64,000 bases of DNA from Myceligenerans salitolerans. GTDB lineage: Bacteria; Actinomycetota; Actinomycetes; Actinomycetales; Cellulomonadaceae. Position 1 is the stretch's first letter. Each line of letters starts with the position of its first letter. The notes under the pieces are model-generated. The model searched no databases, had not been told where the DNA came from, and saw only the letters and a program-made list of their open reading frames with translations. Both the position numbers and the translations under genes were made by a program. Below, piece after piece: positions 7,528 through 17,200 of the stretch. Where the stretch lies: contig NZ_JAFMPK010000038.1 of the NCBI RefSeq assembly GCF_017349295.1, positions 1 through 64,000 on the forward strand. Direction: 5' to 3'.

Positions 7528-9957
7528 TCACCGCCGCCGGAACTTCACGGTCTTCGTGTCGGGGTCGTAGTCGTAGCTGCCGGTGAAACCCCAGTTGATC
7601 CAGCCGCCGTCGCCCTTGTTCTTGACCGTTCCCTCGTCGAGGGCGATCACGTCCATGCCGTCGACGGTCGCCAGGTGCTCCCAGCCCGTGGCCGCGCGGA
7701 ACGAGAAGTTCCCGAAGTCCTTGACCACGAGGATGTTCTTGTCCGGGAACGCCTTGGAGTACTCGTCCAGCAGCGAGTGCACCCGCTCGGCCCGGTCACC
7801 GGGCACGTCGCCCTCGTAGTCCGTGCCCGGGTAGGTGCCCTCGGTGTACTTCGGCGTCTCGTTCGAGTAGTACTCGGCGCCGAGGTCGTGATCGGAGTCC
7901 GCGTTCGCCGTCGGCGGGTCGGAGAAGTCGTCGGAGTAGTAGCCCTCGGGCTGCTCGAAGTCCTCGGCCCGGCACTGCGGCGCCGGGGAGGTGGTCTGCT
8001 TGTTCCCGTCGACGTCGGTCACCTCGAACGAGGACTCCTTGAGGGTCTTCTCCTCCTCGATCTCGGTGAACTCCAGCTTGAACAGGTCCAGGCCCTGCCA
8101 GGAGAGCCCGCCCTCGCCACCCTCGGTGACCTTGCTCGCGTCGTACGTGAGCTCTCGGACGTTCGCGTAGTCCTCGGCGGCCTCGTAGAACTCGCCGCCC
8201 TCGGAGTCGTTGCCGTCGATCTCGACGTCGTCCTTGATCAGGCGGCCCTCGTCGTCGCGCGGGAAGACCGCGTCGATCTCCGGGCCGAGCTTTTCACGGA
8301 GCTCCGGGTACTGGTTGAAGTCGATGATCAGCTGCCGGGTCGAGACGGTCCCGGCCTCCTCGGACTTCTTGTAGCCGCCGCCCACGGAGAACCCGTACGG
8401 CAGCGCGACGTCGACGTTGATGCCGGCGTTGTACAACGTCCGCATCACCTGGTCGTCCATGGTGATGATCAGCTTGGACAACTGCCCGTCCTTGTCCCAC
8501 GCCACCGTCGTGCTCGTGGTGCCCTTCCATTCCATCCCGACCTTGCCGCCCGCGCCGGCGCCGCCGCTGCTGGTGGTCTTGTCGCCCTGCTTCGTGAACG
8601 GCTGCTTGCCGCCGAGCTTCGCGCCGATCAGGAACCCGCCGACGTCGGACGAGGTGTAGGTGGCCGTCTGGCTCCCGTCGGAGAACAGGCGTTCCTCGAC
8701 CTGGACCTCGCCCTCGTAGCCGCCCTCGACGCTGCCCGCCAGGCTGAACTGGCCTGCCTCACCTTTCAGGCTCAACCCGCCCTTGAGCTTGACCTTCTTG
8801 GTGTCGCTCTCCGCCTCGGCCAGCTCGTGGTGCTCCGGCTCCTCCTGGGCGAGCTGGTCGGCGCGCTCCTGGTCGCTGTGGTCGCAGTGCACGGCGGGGA
8901 TGGTGCCGGAGGTCCAGCAGTAGGGCGCGTTACCGTTCACGTTGTTGTACTTCTTGTACCAGTCGATCCACTCCTGGGCCTTGCCCATGTCCGTGAACTC
9001 GTAGGTCTTGTCCTTCGAGTAGCCCGTGATCCCGGCCACGTCGAAGCTCACGGGCGAACCGCCGACACCGTCGCCGCTGACACCGGCGCCGAACTCCACG
9101 CCCCGCAGGATGTGGATACGGATGCGGCCGTCGCCCAGCTTCTCGATCAGCGTGCCGTTGCTGCCGCCCCAGCGGAAGAAGAGGAACGAGATCTTGGTCT
9201 CGTCGACGCGTCCCGTGGCCTCCACGACGCACGGCGGCTCCATCGAGTCGTACCGGTCCGCGACGCAGTTGGCCAGCCAGCCGGACGCGGCCGCACGCTC
9301 CCTCTCGGTGGCCGCGTCCTCGTAGGCGGCCCACTCCTCCTCGCACCCCTTGGGCACGGGCAGTTCGCGGCACCCGACCTGCACCGTGGGCGGCGCGTCC
9401 TCGTCGAGCTCACCGCTGGTGGGTACCGCGTCGACGCAGTTCTCGTCGTTCGGGTCCTCGCTCGGCCCGCCACGACCGTCGGTCACGCAGTCGACGAACT
9501 CCTGGATCTGGTCGCCCCGGTAGACCCGGTCGCCCTCCTCACGGTCGAGCCAGCCGCCGGGCAGGTGCAGGAAGAGGCAGTCGACCGGTACCGGCTGCCA
9601 CTCGCAGCCGATCTCCACCACCGACGAGGTCCACTCGTCGTTGACCTCCACCCAGTCGAAGGTGACGTCCTCCTCGCAGTCACCGGTCGGAGGGCTGTAC
9701 TCGTCGCCCGGGCCGTCACCGCCGCCGGGGGTGCCCGGCTCGCCGCCGGTCCCCTCACCGCAGTCGTCCTGCCCGTCCTCCTTCACGATCGGCGACACCG
9801 CACAGATCAGCTGCTCGCCGACCTCGGCCCCGACGGGTGTCGCGGCCGCGAACACGATGCTCACGATCAGGAGCACCAGCCCGATCACGCCCACGTACTC
9901 CGGCAACGCCTGCCCGGTGTCGTCGTGGGCACGACGCCCGCCGCCAGTGGTGGTCAT
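7528..9957 (-). CDS. Giant protein with an Flp-type prepilin N-terminus
   Basis: This 809-aa protein starts with a short basic leader then GQALPEYVGVIG and about 20 hydrophobic residues. G15-Q16 with Glu20 and Tyr21 matches the Flp/TadE class III prepilin signal (cleavage after Gly, Glu at +5, Tyr at +6). After the membrane segment come a Gly/Pro/Asp-rich stretch, a Cys-containing region, a Gly-rich beta-like region (about 390-520) and an acidic C-terminal domain ending in basic residues (VKFRRR). No other tad gene is nearby. Normal Flp pilins are under 100 aa, so this may be a minor or tip pseudopilin, or a large surface protein using the prepilin signal only as an anchor. The ATG at 9957 is preferred; a GTG at 9966 is possible. 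Confidence 0.75.
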   Translation of the reverse strand: MTTTGGGRRAHDDTGQALPEYVGVIGLVLLIVSIVFAAATPVGAEVGEQLICAVSPIVKEDGQDDCGEGTGGEPGTPGGGDGPGDEYSPPTGDCEEDVTFDWVEVNDEWTSSVVEIGCEWQPVPVDCLFLHLPGGWLDREEGDRVYRGDQIQEFVDCVTDGRGGPSEDPNDENCVDAVPTSGELDEDAPPTVQVGCRELPVPKGCEEEWAAYEDAATERERAAASGWLANCVADRYDSMEPPCVVEATGRVDETKISFLFFRWGGSNGTLIEKLGDGRIRIHILRGVEFGAGVSGDGVGGSPVSFDVAGITGYSKDKTYEFTDMGKAQEWIDWYKKYNNVNGNAPYCWTSGTIPAVHCDHSDQERADQLAQEEPEHHELAEAESDTKKVKLKGGLSLKGEAGQFSLAGSVEGGYEGEVQVEERLFSDGSQTATYTSSDVGGFLIGAKLGGKQPFTKQGDKTTSSGGAGAGGKVGMEWKGTTSTTVAWDKDGQLSKLIITMDDQVMRTLYNAGINVDVALPYGFSVGGGYKKSEEAGTVSTRQLIIDFNQYPELREKLGPEIDAVFPRDDEGRLIKDDVEIDGNDSEGGEFYEAAEDYANVRELTYDASKVTEGGEGGLSWQGLDLFKLEFTEIEEEKTLKESSFEVTDVDGNKQTTSPAPQCRAEDFEQPEGYYSDDFSDPPTANADSDHDLGAEYYSNETPKYTEGTYPGTDYEGDVPGDRAERVHSLLDEYSKAFPDKNILVVKDFGNFSFRAATGWEHLATVDGMDVIALDEGTVKNKGDGGWINWGFTGSYDYDPDTKTVKFRRR

Positions 9958-10045
9958 GCCCTTCACCGTAGGGACGGTCCACGCAGGTCACGACGGTCCA
10001 GCGGCTTACTCCGGGCCTATTCCCACCGGGCCCTGGGGCCCACGC

Positions 10046-10963
10046 TCACCCGGTGACACGCAGGATCTCGGCGACCACGACGCCCCAGGCGGCCGGCGGC
10101 GGGAACTGGTGGCCGACCCCCTCCAGCGGCACGAACCGCGCGTCCGGGACGGCCTCGGCGAGCGCCTCGCCGTGCTCGGGGCGGAAGAACGGGTCGGCGT
10201 CGCCGTGCAGGACGACGGTGGGCGTCCGGAGGTCGGCGAGGGTCCGGCCGGCGGCGAGCGGGTCGCCGTCGGTCAGGTTCCAGTGGTTGCCCGACGACGC
10301 GGGGTCCACCGACCGGGCGACCACCTGGCGGGCGATGCGCCGTGTCCAGCCCTCGTCGAACCCGGCCCCGGCGAAGATTCGCTCCTGCTCGACGAGATGG
10401 TCGGTGACGGCGTCGGCGTCGTTCCAGTCGGGGTCCGGCGGCGGGTTGCCGAAGAGCTCCTCGATCTCGGGGGAACTCGTCGGCAGCCCCGCGTCCTCGA
10501 CGCTCCTGCCCGGGGCGAGCGGGACGGCCGGCGACGTGGACAGCAGGCTGAGCGAGGCGACGCGCTCGGGCCATTCCAGGGCGACGGTCTGCGCGATACC
10601 GCCGCCGGCGGAGACACCGGCCAGGTGGGCCCGGTCGGCGTCGTACGCGTCGAGCACCCGGAGCACGTCCTCCGCCATGTCCCGGCCGGTGTACGACGGT
10701 TCGCCCGGCGGGTCGGTGCGGGAGGCCCCGGTGTCGCGGTGGTCGTAGCGGATGACGAGGCGTCCGCCGGTGGCGAGAGCCCGGCAGAATCCGGCGTCCC
10801 ACCAGTCCATGGACGCCGACAGCCCGGAGATGAGCAGCAGCGGGCGGTGGGCGGGGTCGCCGAAGGACTCCGTGCAGAGGTGCCCGCCGTCGGGCAGGGG
10901 AACGAGGCGCTCGGTACCACCGTTCCCTCCTGCCGTGCCGGTGCCCGTGGTCGTCGTCTCCAT
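10046..10963 (-). CDS. Alpha/beta hydrolase (epoxide hydrolase/esterase-like)
   Basis: The 305-aa product has the alpha/beta-hydrolase core: an HG-loop region (LISGLSASMDWW), the nucleophile elbow GVSAGGG (Ser), an acid in LHGDADPFF (Asp) and the late His in GVGHQFPPP. The substrate cannot be told. The start is the ATG at 10963 preceded by GGAGA; an upstream ATG at 10993 has GAGGGG directly abutting it. It is divergent from the Nramp-like gene across about 125 bases. Confidence 0.85.
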   Translation of the reverse strand: METTTTGTGTAGGNGGTERLVPLPDGGHLCTESFGDPAHRPLLLISGLSASMDWWDAGFCRALATGGRLVIRYDHRDTGASRTDPPGEPSYTGRDMAEDVLRVLDAYDADRAHLAGVSAGGGIAQTVALEWPERVASLSLLSTSPAVPLAPGRSVEDAGLPTSSPEIEELFGNPPPDPDWNDADAVTDHLVEQERIFAGAGFDEGWTRRIARQVVARSVDPASSGNHWNLTDGDPLAAGRTLADLRTPTVVLHGDADPFFRPEHGEALAEAVPDARFVPLEGVGHQFPPPAAWGVVVAEILRVTG

Positions 10964-11087
10964 GTTCGTCTCCGCTCGTGTGTCGATCGTCATCCCCTCA
11001 TTCGTACATGACGACGAGGCCGGTGCGGGACGCCTCGCCCGTCGCGGAGGGTTCCGCGGTCCCGGACCGGCTCGGTACAGTCGCTGG

Positions 11088-12389
11088 ATGAAAAAGGACA
11101 ATGAGGTCACTCCGGGTGCGAACGCGACATCTCCGGATGTCCCCCGCTGGAGCATCATCGGACCGGGCATCGTCGTCGCGGCCACCGGTATCGGAGCGGG
11201 CGATCTCGTCGCCACCATGGTGGCCGGCAGCCAGTACGGCTACGCCCTGCTGTGGGCCGCCGTCGCCGGTGTGGTGATCAAGATCGTGCTGGTGGAGGGC
11301 GCGGGGCGCTGGACGCTGGCGACCGGCCGCACGATCTTCGACGGCTGGAGACAGCTCGGGCGATGGGCCACGATCTACTTCGGCATCTACATCGTGGTGT
11401 GGGGCTTCAGCTACGGCGCGGCCGCGATGTCCGCGACCGGCCTGGCGCTGAACGGCCTGATGCCGGGAGTCGAGCTGCGCTGGTGGGCGATGGCGGCCGG
11501 TGTCGCGGGCCTGCTGCTCGTCTGGTTCGGCAGGTACAAGCCGTTCGAGAACATCATCGCCGTCCTGGTGGGCGTCATGTTCGTGACGGTGGTGGGCTCG
11601 GCGGTGATGACGGTGCCGAACCTCGGTGGCATCGTGAGCGGGCTCGTGCCCCGGATCCCCGACGGCGGCGTCGTCTACACGCTCGGCCTGGCGGGCGGCG
11701 TCGGCGGCACCATCACGCTGGCCGCCTACGGCTACTGGCTCTCGGAGAAGGGGTGGTCGACGCCCCGCTGGATGCGGGTCATGCGGATCGACAACGCGTG
11801 GGCGTACGTGATGTCCGGGATCTTCGTGATCGCGATGCTGATCGTGGGCGCGGAGCTCCTGTACGCCTCGGGGATCACGGTGGAGGACGGCGGCGCCGGG
11901 CTCGTCGACCTGTCCGGCGTCCTCGCGGACCGCTACGGCGACTTCATGGCCCCGATGTTCCTGATCGGGTTCGCCGCCTCCGCGTTCTCCTCGGTGCTCG
12001 GCGTCTGGCACGGCGTGTCGCTGATGTTCGCCGACTTCGTGGCGACCTCGCGCGGGCTGCCCGCCGACGACCGTCGTCGTGGCGCCGGCGGCCTCTACTA
12101 CCGCGCGTACATCCTGTGGCTGACGATCCCGCCGATGGCGCTGCTGTTCCTGGACCGGCCCATCGCGCTCGTCATCGCCTACGGGGCGCTCGGCTCGCTG
12201 TTCATGCCGTTCCTGGCGATCACGCTGCTGTTCCTCAACAACTCGTCGAGCGTGCCGCGGCCGTGGCGCAACCGCTGGTGGGTCAACCTCGTCCTGGCGG
12301 CGGTGGCGGCGATGTTCCTCGTGCTCGGCTACGACCAGCTCGCGGGCGCGCTGGAGGGTGTGGTGCCGCTGCCGGCACTCGGGTTCTGA
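11088..12389 (+). CDS. Nramp-family membrane transporter lacking canonical metal motifs
   Basis: This 433-aa protein has the overall Nramp fold pattern (about 11 hydrophobic segments and a recognisable TM1 beginning GPGIVVAATG). Canonical Nramp transporters bind Mn/Fe through DPGN in TM1 and a Met-Pro-His motif in TM6. Here the aligned TM1 residues are G36-A37-G38-D39, and the TM6 region (GGTITLAAYGYW) has no Met or His. The ion-binding chemistry should therefore differ, as in Nramp-related transporters for Mg or other substrates. ATG 11088 is chosen because it begins just before the first conserved segment. Confidence 0.85.
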   Translation: MKKDNEVTPGANATSPDVPRWSIIGPGIVVAATGIGAGDLVATMVAGSQYGYALLWAAVAGVVIKIVLVEGAGRWTLATGRTIFDGWRQLGRWATIYFGIYIVVWGFSYGAAAMSATGLALNGLMPGVELRWWAMAAGVAGLLLVWFGRYKPFENIIAVLVGVMFVTVVGSAVMTVPNLGGIVSGLVPRIPDGGVVYTLGLAGGVGGTITLAAYGYWLSEKGWSTPRWMRVMRIDNAWAYVMSGIFVIAMLIVGAELLYASGITVEDGGAGLVDLSGVLADRYGDFMAPMFLIGFAASAFSSVLGVWHGVSLMFADFVATSRGLPADDRRRGAGGLYYRAYILWLTIPPMALLFLDRPIALVIAYGALGSLFMPFLAITLLFLNNSSSVPRPWRNRWWVNLVLAAVAAMFLVLGYDQLAGALEGVVPLPALGF

Positions 12390-12397
12390 GGCGCCGC

Positions 12398-14056
12398 CTA
12401 CTGGTATCCCCGGATCTCCTTGAAGGCCTCGCCGATCGATCCCTCGGCGGCCTCGAACACGCGGCCGCCCGTGAGCTCGGCGACACGGGCGACGTCGGCT
12501 CGCGCCCGCTCGTCGTCGCCGAGCATGACGACGAACGTCGGCACGCCGGCAGCCGCCCAGCCCTCGGTCTCGTACGCGGCCTCGAACTCGTCGAGCGAGA
12601 TGCCGTTGTTGTTCTCGCCGTCGGTCATCAGGACGATCGAGGTGTAGTAGCCCTCGTTCGTGGGGTCGTCGAGGACCTCGCGGTACGCCTGGGCGAGGCT
12701 CTCGTACACCGCCGTGGTGCCGCCGCGCGCGCGGAGCGCGTGCACGGCGTCGCGGATCGGGCCGAGCTCGCCCGGGTTCGCGTCGGGGTCGTCGAGCTCG
12801 AAGCGGACCGTGTCGCCGGGCTCGGAGGCGTAGGGCAGGATCGAGACCCGCTCTCCCTGGCGGAAGCGCGCGAACTCCCCGGTCACCGACGTGTCGTTGC
12901 CCGTCAGGTCGCCGAACGCCTGCTGGAGCTGGTTCAGCCGGGTGCCCGCCATGGAGCGGGAGTCGTCGAGCACGTAGACGACGTTCGCGGGGTCGCGGTA
13001 GTCCTTCAGATAGTTGTCGATCAGCCGGTCGGCGGTGTTCAGGTCCTCGGGCAGGGCGACCGGCGCCGGATCGGCCCGCGGGATCGCCGGGTCCGGCAGG
13101 GCGGCGCTGGACGTCCTGGGACGCCGGTACGACACCCGCGTCAGGAGTTCCTGGGTGTCGGTCTCGGCGAGCCACTCGTCGACGCGCTCGAACACCTCGG
13201 CACGCTGCGGGGTGAGCAGGGTGAGCGGGTAGTCGGCGTAGACGGCGGCGTCGGGGTAGACGATCACGAGGTCTTCCGCCAGGCCGCCCGTCTCGTTGAG
13301 CGCCACCAGCTCGGACTCGTAGTTGACGATGGCGTCGGCCTCGCCCTCCCGCGCGACGAACTCGTCGGTCAGCCAGCCGGAGCTCCCCGCGGTGCGCACC
13401 AGCCCCGAGAAGAAGCCGGTGACGGCGGCGTCGTCCACCTCCTCGACGGTGATCGGCGAGGCGCCGCCGTCGAACGCGGACGCGACACCGACCAGCGCCG
13501 AGAACCCGGAGTTCGACGCCGCCGGGTTCGTCATGAAGAACGACAGGTCGCCGCGCCGGGCGGTGTCCGCGATCGTGGTCCACGGCACCGTGGTGCCCTC
13601 CTCCCAACCGAGGCGCTGGGCGGCGGCCGGTCGGACGCCCAGCACCACCGGTGACCGGCCCGTCTCGCCGCTGCTGTCGCTCCACGGCCGGCTCGCCGCC
13701 GGGTTCTCGGCCTTCTTCCGCTCCCACAGCAGGTTCATGTAACGGTCCGAGGAGAACCAGGCCAGGTCGCAGGCGGCACGCTCACCGCCCACGTCGCACG
13801 TCGGCGAGCCGCTCACCACCGACTCCGCGCCCTGGAGCGTGCCCTCGTAGGTCGGCACGAGCGTGACGCCGGTCGAGCGGCGCAGGTCCTCGGCGATCTC
13901 CTCGTTCTCGATCACGCTCTCCAGCTCCGATCCCGCGAGCACCGTGAGCGTCACCGGGTCGTGCGGGCTGGTGGCGTTGCGCCAGAACACCCAGCCGAGG
14001 AGGACGACGACGCCGAGCACGACCACCGCCCCGACCGACACCGCGACCTTGTTCAT
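12398..14056 (-). CDS. Membrane-anchored solute-binding plus VWA domain protein
   Basis: One transmembrane helix (about residues 4-25) is followed by an extracellular periplasmic-binding-like domain (LTVLAGSELESVIE, LAWFSSDRYM, SFFMTNPAASNSGFSALVG) and then a C-terminal von Willebrand A domain. The VWA MIDAS motif is DDSRSM (Asp-x-Ser-x-Ser type), with a later metal contact at VLMTDGENNNG. Such proteins sit outside the membrane and probably bind a ligand or partner through Mg-dependent VWA contacts. No transporter gene is adjacent, so a classical uptake role is not supported. It converges with the Nramp-like gene, eight bases apart. Confidence 0.85.
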   Translation of the reverse strand: MNKVAVSVGAVVVLGVVVLLGWVFWRNATSPHDPVTLTVLAGSELESVIENEEIAEDLRRSTGVTLVPTYEGTLQGAESVVSGSPTCDVGGERAACDLAWFSSDRYMNLLWERKKAENPAASRPWSDSSGETGRSPVVLGVRPAAAQRLGWEEGTTVPWTTIADTARRGDLSFFMTNPAASNSGFSALVGVASAFDGGASPITVEEVDDAAVTGFFSGLVRTAGSSGWLTDEFVAREGEADAIVNYESELVALNETGGLAEDLVIVYPDAAVYADYPLTLLTPQRAEVFERVDEWLAETDTQELLTRVSYRRPRTSSAALPDPAIPRADPAPVALPEDLNTADRLIDNYLKDYRDPANVVYVLDDSRSMAGTRLNQLQQAFGDLTGNDTSVTGEFARFRQGERVSILPYASEPGDTVRFELDDPDANPGELGPIRDAVHALRARGGTTAVYESLAQAYREVLDDPTNEGYYTSIVLMTDGENNNGISLDEFEAAYETEGWAAAGVPTFVVMLGDDERARADVARVAELTGGRVFEAAEGSIGEAFKEIRGYQ

Positions 14057-14254
14057 GCCAGAACCCTTCCGAGCGAGACCAGCGTTCCGCCCGGCCTCCG
14101 GACCCGGACGAACACGCCCTGACCTGCGTCAGGGTGGCACGAACGACCAGACGGCCCATGTCCGACATGCCCGCCGGAACACACCGTTCACCTGAAGTTC
14201 ATGCCGCCGCGGCCCGCATCTCGCCGCGGCGACACGCACCGCCCGCCCCGGGTC

Positions 14255-17200
14255 TCAGAGGGTGCCCGTGGTGGTCGGGGACGGGCGTCCGCCCGGACGC
14301 CCGGGGACCCGCACCCGGACGTCCACGCCGGCGCGTACGTCGTCGGCGTCGGCGACCGTGACCCGCACGGAGTAGACACCCGCCGCGCGGTACGTGTGCG
14401 TCCCGGCCACCTCGTAGCCGTCACCCCGGTCACGCACCACGACCTGCTCCGGCGCGGACCCGTCGCCCCAGTCCACGGTGGCCTCGTAGTCCGCGGCACC
14501 GGTCCCCGCCCCGCCCTCGAAGCGGGCCAGCACCGCCTCCAGCGGCACGCCCGGTCGCACGGGCCGCACCCGCGCCGGCCGGACCTCCAGCCGCGGCACG
14601 GGTGCGGTGAGGGAGAGCTCGTCCACCCAGCCGCGCAGGTACCCGTCCTGGGCGCCGGGCGTGGCGAACACGTCCCCGGTCGAGAGCGTGAGCAGCACCT
14701 TGTCCACCGTCCTGCCCACCGTCTCCTCCGGGAGCGCGACCGAGACCCGGTTCCAGGTGTCCGGTTCGAGGACGGCACCCTGGGACAGCGCGTCGATCGG
14801 CGCCCCGTTCGACGCGACGGCGCCGGTGTCGGACAGCCGGGTCCCGTCGGTGAACAGCAGGTCCACGGCCGCGTACGAGCTGGCGTTCTGCACGTAGTCG
14901 CCGAAGGGGCCGCCGTCGCGCTGCGGGCGCAGCGTGTAGGAGAGCGTCTCGCCGCCCTGGACCGGCTCGTCGACGTCGAGCAGGACGTTCGACGCGTGCG
15001 CGTCCGCCTCGAGCGCACGGGCCGAGTAGATGACGGCCTGGCTGCCGTCACTCGCGTCGCCGCCCTGCACCTTGCTCTCGACGCCGCCGATGCCGCAGCA
15101 GTACTCGCCGAACCCGCCGTTCTCGAACACCTCGTTGAACGGCGCCTGCGGCTGGCCGGGCTCGAACCCGGTACGCGCCAGGGTCCGCACCTGCTCGACG
15201 ACGTCCACCCGCAGCGTCTGGTCCCGCAGCGCGTCACCGCCCGCCTCCAGGCGCACGGTCACGTCGTAGCTGCCGAGGGCCAGGTCCCGGCCGGCCCGGA
15301 GGGTGACCGGGACCTCGCCGGTGCCGTCGTCACCGATCTCGACCGGACCCGAGGGGTCCAGCGGCGTCAGCCCGTCGGGCGCCTCGATCCGGTAGGTGAC
15401 CGGTTCGGGCGCCGACGCGGAGGCGGCCCGCACGCCGAGCGTCACGGTCTGCGTGGGCCCGCCGGGCGAGGCGGAGGTGCGGCCCGACGAGAGGGACGCC
15501 AGGTACGGCTGCTCCCCCGCGCGGTCCGACGGCGGGGCGTCGTCCGTTCCGGTGCCCCAGTCCGTCGGGGTCGCGGACAGGTCGAACTCGACGCTCGTGT
15601 CCGTCGTGATGGCGGAGGCGGGCAGGTACGTGCGCGTCGTCGCCTCACCGTCCACCCGCATGCCGGCGACGTACGGGGTGTCGACGTCGGCGCCGGGGGC
15701 GGAGAGCGTGACCGTGACACCGTTCGCACGGCGGATCTGCGCCCGCTCGAACAGCGGCGCCGCCACGACGAGGTCGGCCCGGGACGGGTTCTGCGGGTAC
15801 AGGCCGAGCGCGGCGAACACGAGCCACGACGACATCTGGCCGAGGTCGTCGTTCCCGGGGATCCCGTCGGGCCCGTTCGGCACGCCGTCGGGGCTGACGA
15901 GCCAGAGCTGCTTGATCGTCTCCCGCACGGTCTCCTGGGCCCTCGCGGGCTCGCCCGCGTAGTTGTACAGCCAGGGAGTGGCGATCGAGGGCTCGTTGTC
16001 CATGTTGGCGTGGACGTTGCCGTCCCAGGGACCGGTCAGACGCCAGCTGCCGTCCTCGGCGTGGAAGAACCCGTCGAGGCGGCGGACGGCCGTGTCCCGC
16101 CCGCCCATCGCGTCGAACAGGCCGGCCGGGTTGTGCTGCACCATCCACACGTACTGGGCCGCGGTCCCCTCCACGAACCCGTTGGAGGAGGCCGGGTCGA
16201 AGCCGCCCGTCCAGGTGCCGTCGGCGGTGCGGCCCTGGAAGTAGCCGCCGTCCTCGGTCGCGTCGGGGTTGAACTGGTTCTGCCAGGACTGGGCACGCAC
16301 CATCAGCTCGGCGTGGTCGGCGTCGCGTCCGAGGGCCTCGGCGAGGGTGGCCAGCCCGTAGTCGGCCGCCGCCATCTCCAGCGTCTCGTTCGGGCAGCCC
16401 CACGCGTTGCAGCCCTCGGGGTAGTAGCCGTGCTCCAGGAACTGGTCGAGCGAGGGCCGCTGCCCCTCGACGGCCACGTTCCAGCCCCGGCGCGACCCGT
16501 CGAGCTCGGTCGGCACCGTGGCGGCCCGGAACAGGGACTCGTACGCCCGCTCGACGGGGAAGTCCGTGCCGCCGAACGCGTGGATCGCGGCCACGGCGAT
16601 CGCCGAGGGGTCCCCCACCATGACGTGGGTCGCGCCGGAGTTGTGGGTCCAGCGGTCCCAGACGCCGCCGTTCTGCTCGGCCTGGTTGAGCAGCGACGCC
16701 GCGACGTCGGACCCCCGGCCCGGGTCCAGGAGCGTGAGGAGCTGGATCTGGGACCGGTAGACGTCCCACCCCGAGAACGTGGCGTACTGCGCCTCCTGGC
16801 CGTCGGGCACCCGGTGGGTGGCGAGGTCGAAGCCGGTGTACTCGCCGTTGACGTCGCTGGTCACGTTGGGGTGCAGGAGCGCGTGGTAGAGCGCGCTGTA
16901 GTAGGTGGTGAGCTCGTCCTCGGTGCCGCCGGCGACCCGGGCGCGGTTCAGCTCGGTGTTCCAGTCGTCCCGGGTCGCCGCGGCGACGTCGTCGTGCGCC
17001 GTGCCGTCGGGAATCTCGGCGGCGAGGTTCTCGGCGGCGTTCTCCGCGCTGACGTAGGAGATACCGACGCGGACGCCGACGTCGGCCCCGTCGCCGTCGT
17101 CGGCGAACGACACGTACGCGCCGGAGCCCTTGCCGGCGGGCGGGAATCCGGCGACAGGGGTGCCGCTGCCGGACAGGCCGCCCTCGTAGCCCGTACCGCC

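Noticed and set aside
10998-13727. A 909-codon open frame on the minus strand
   Set aside because: It runs antisense to the Nramp-like gene and out of frame with the VWA gene; its translation is low-complexity (Arg/Gly/Asp/His-rich) with no domain. It is a product of high GC.
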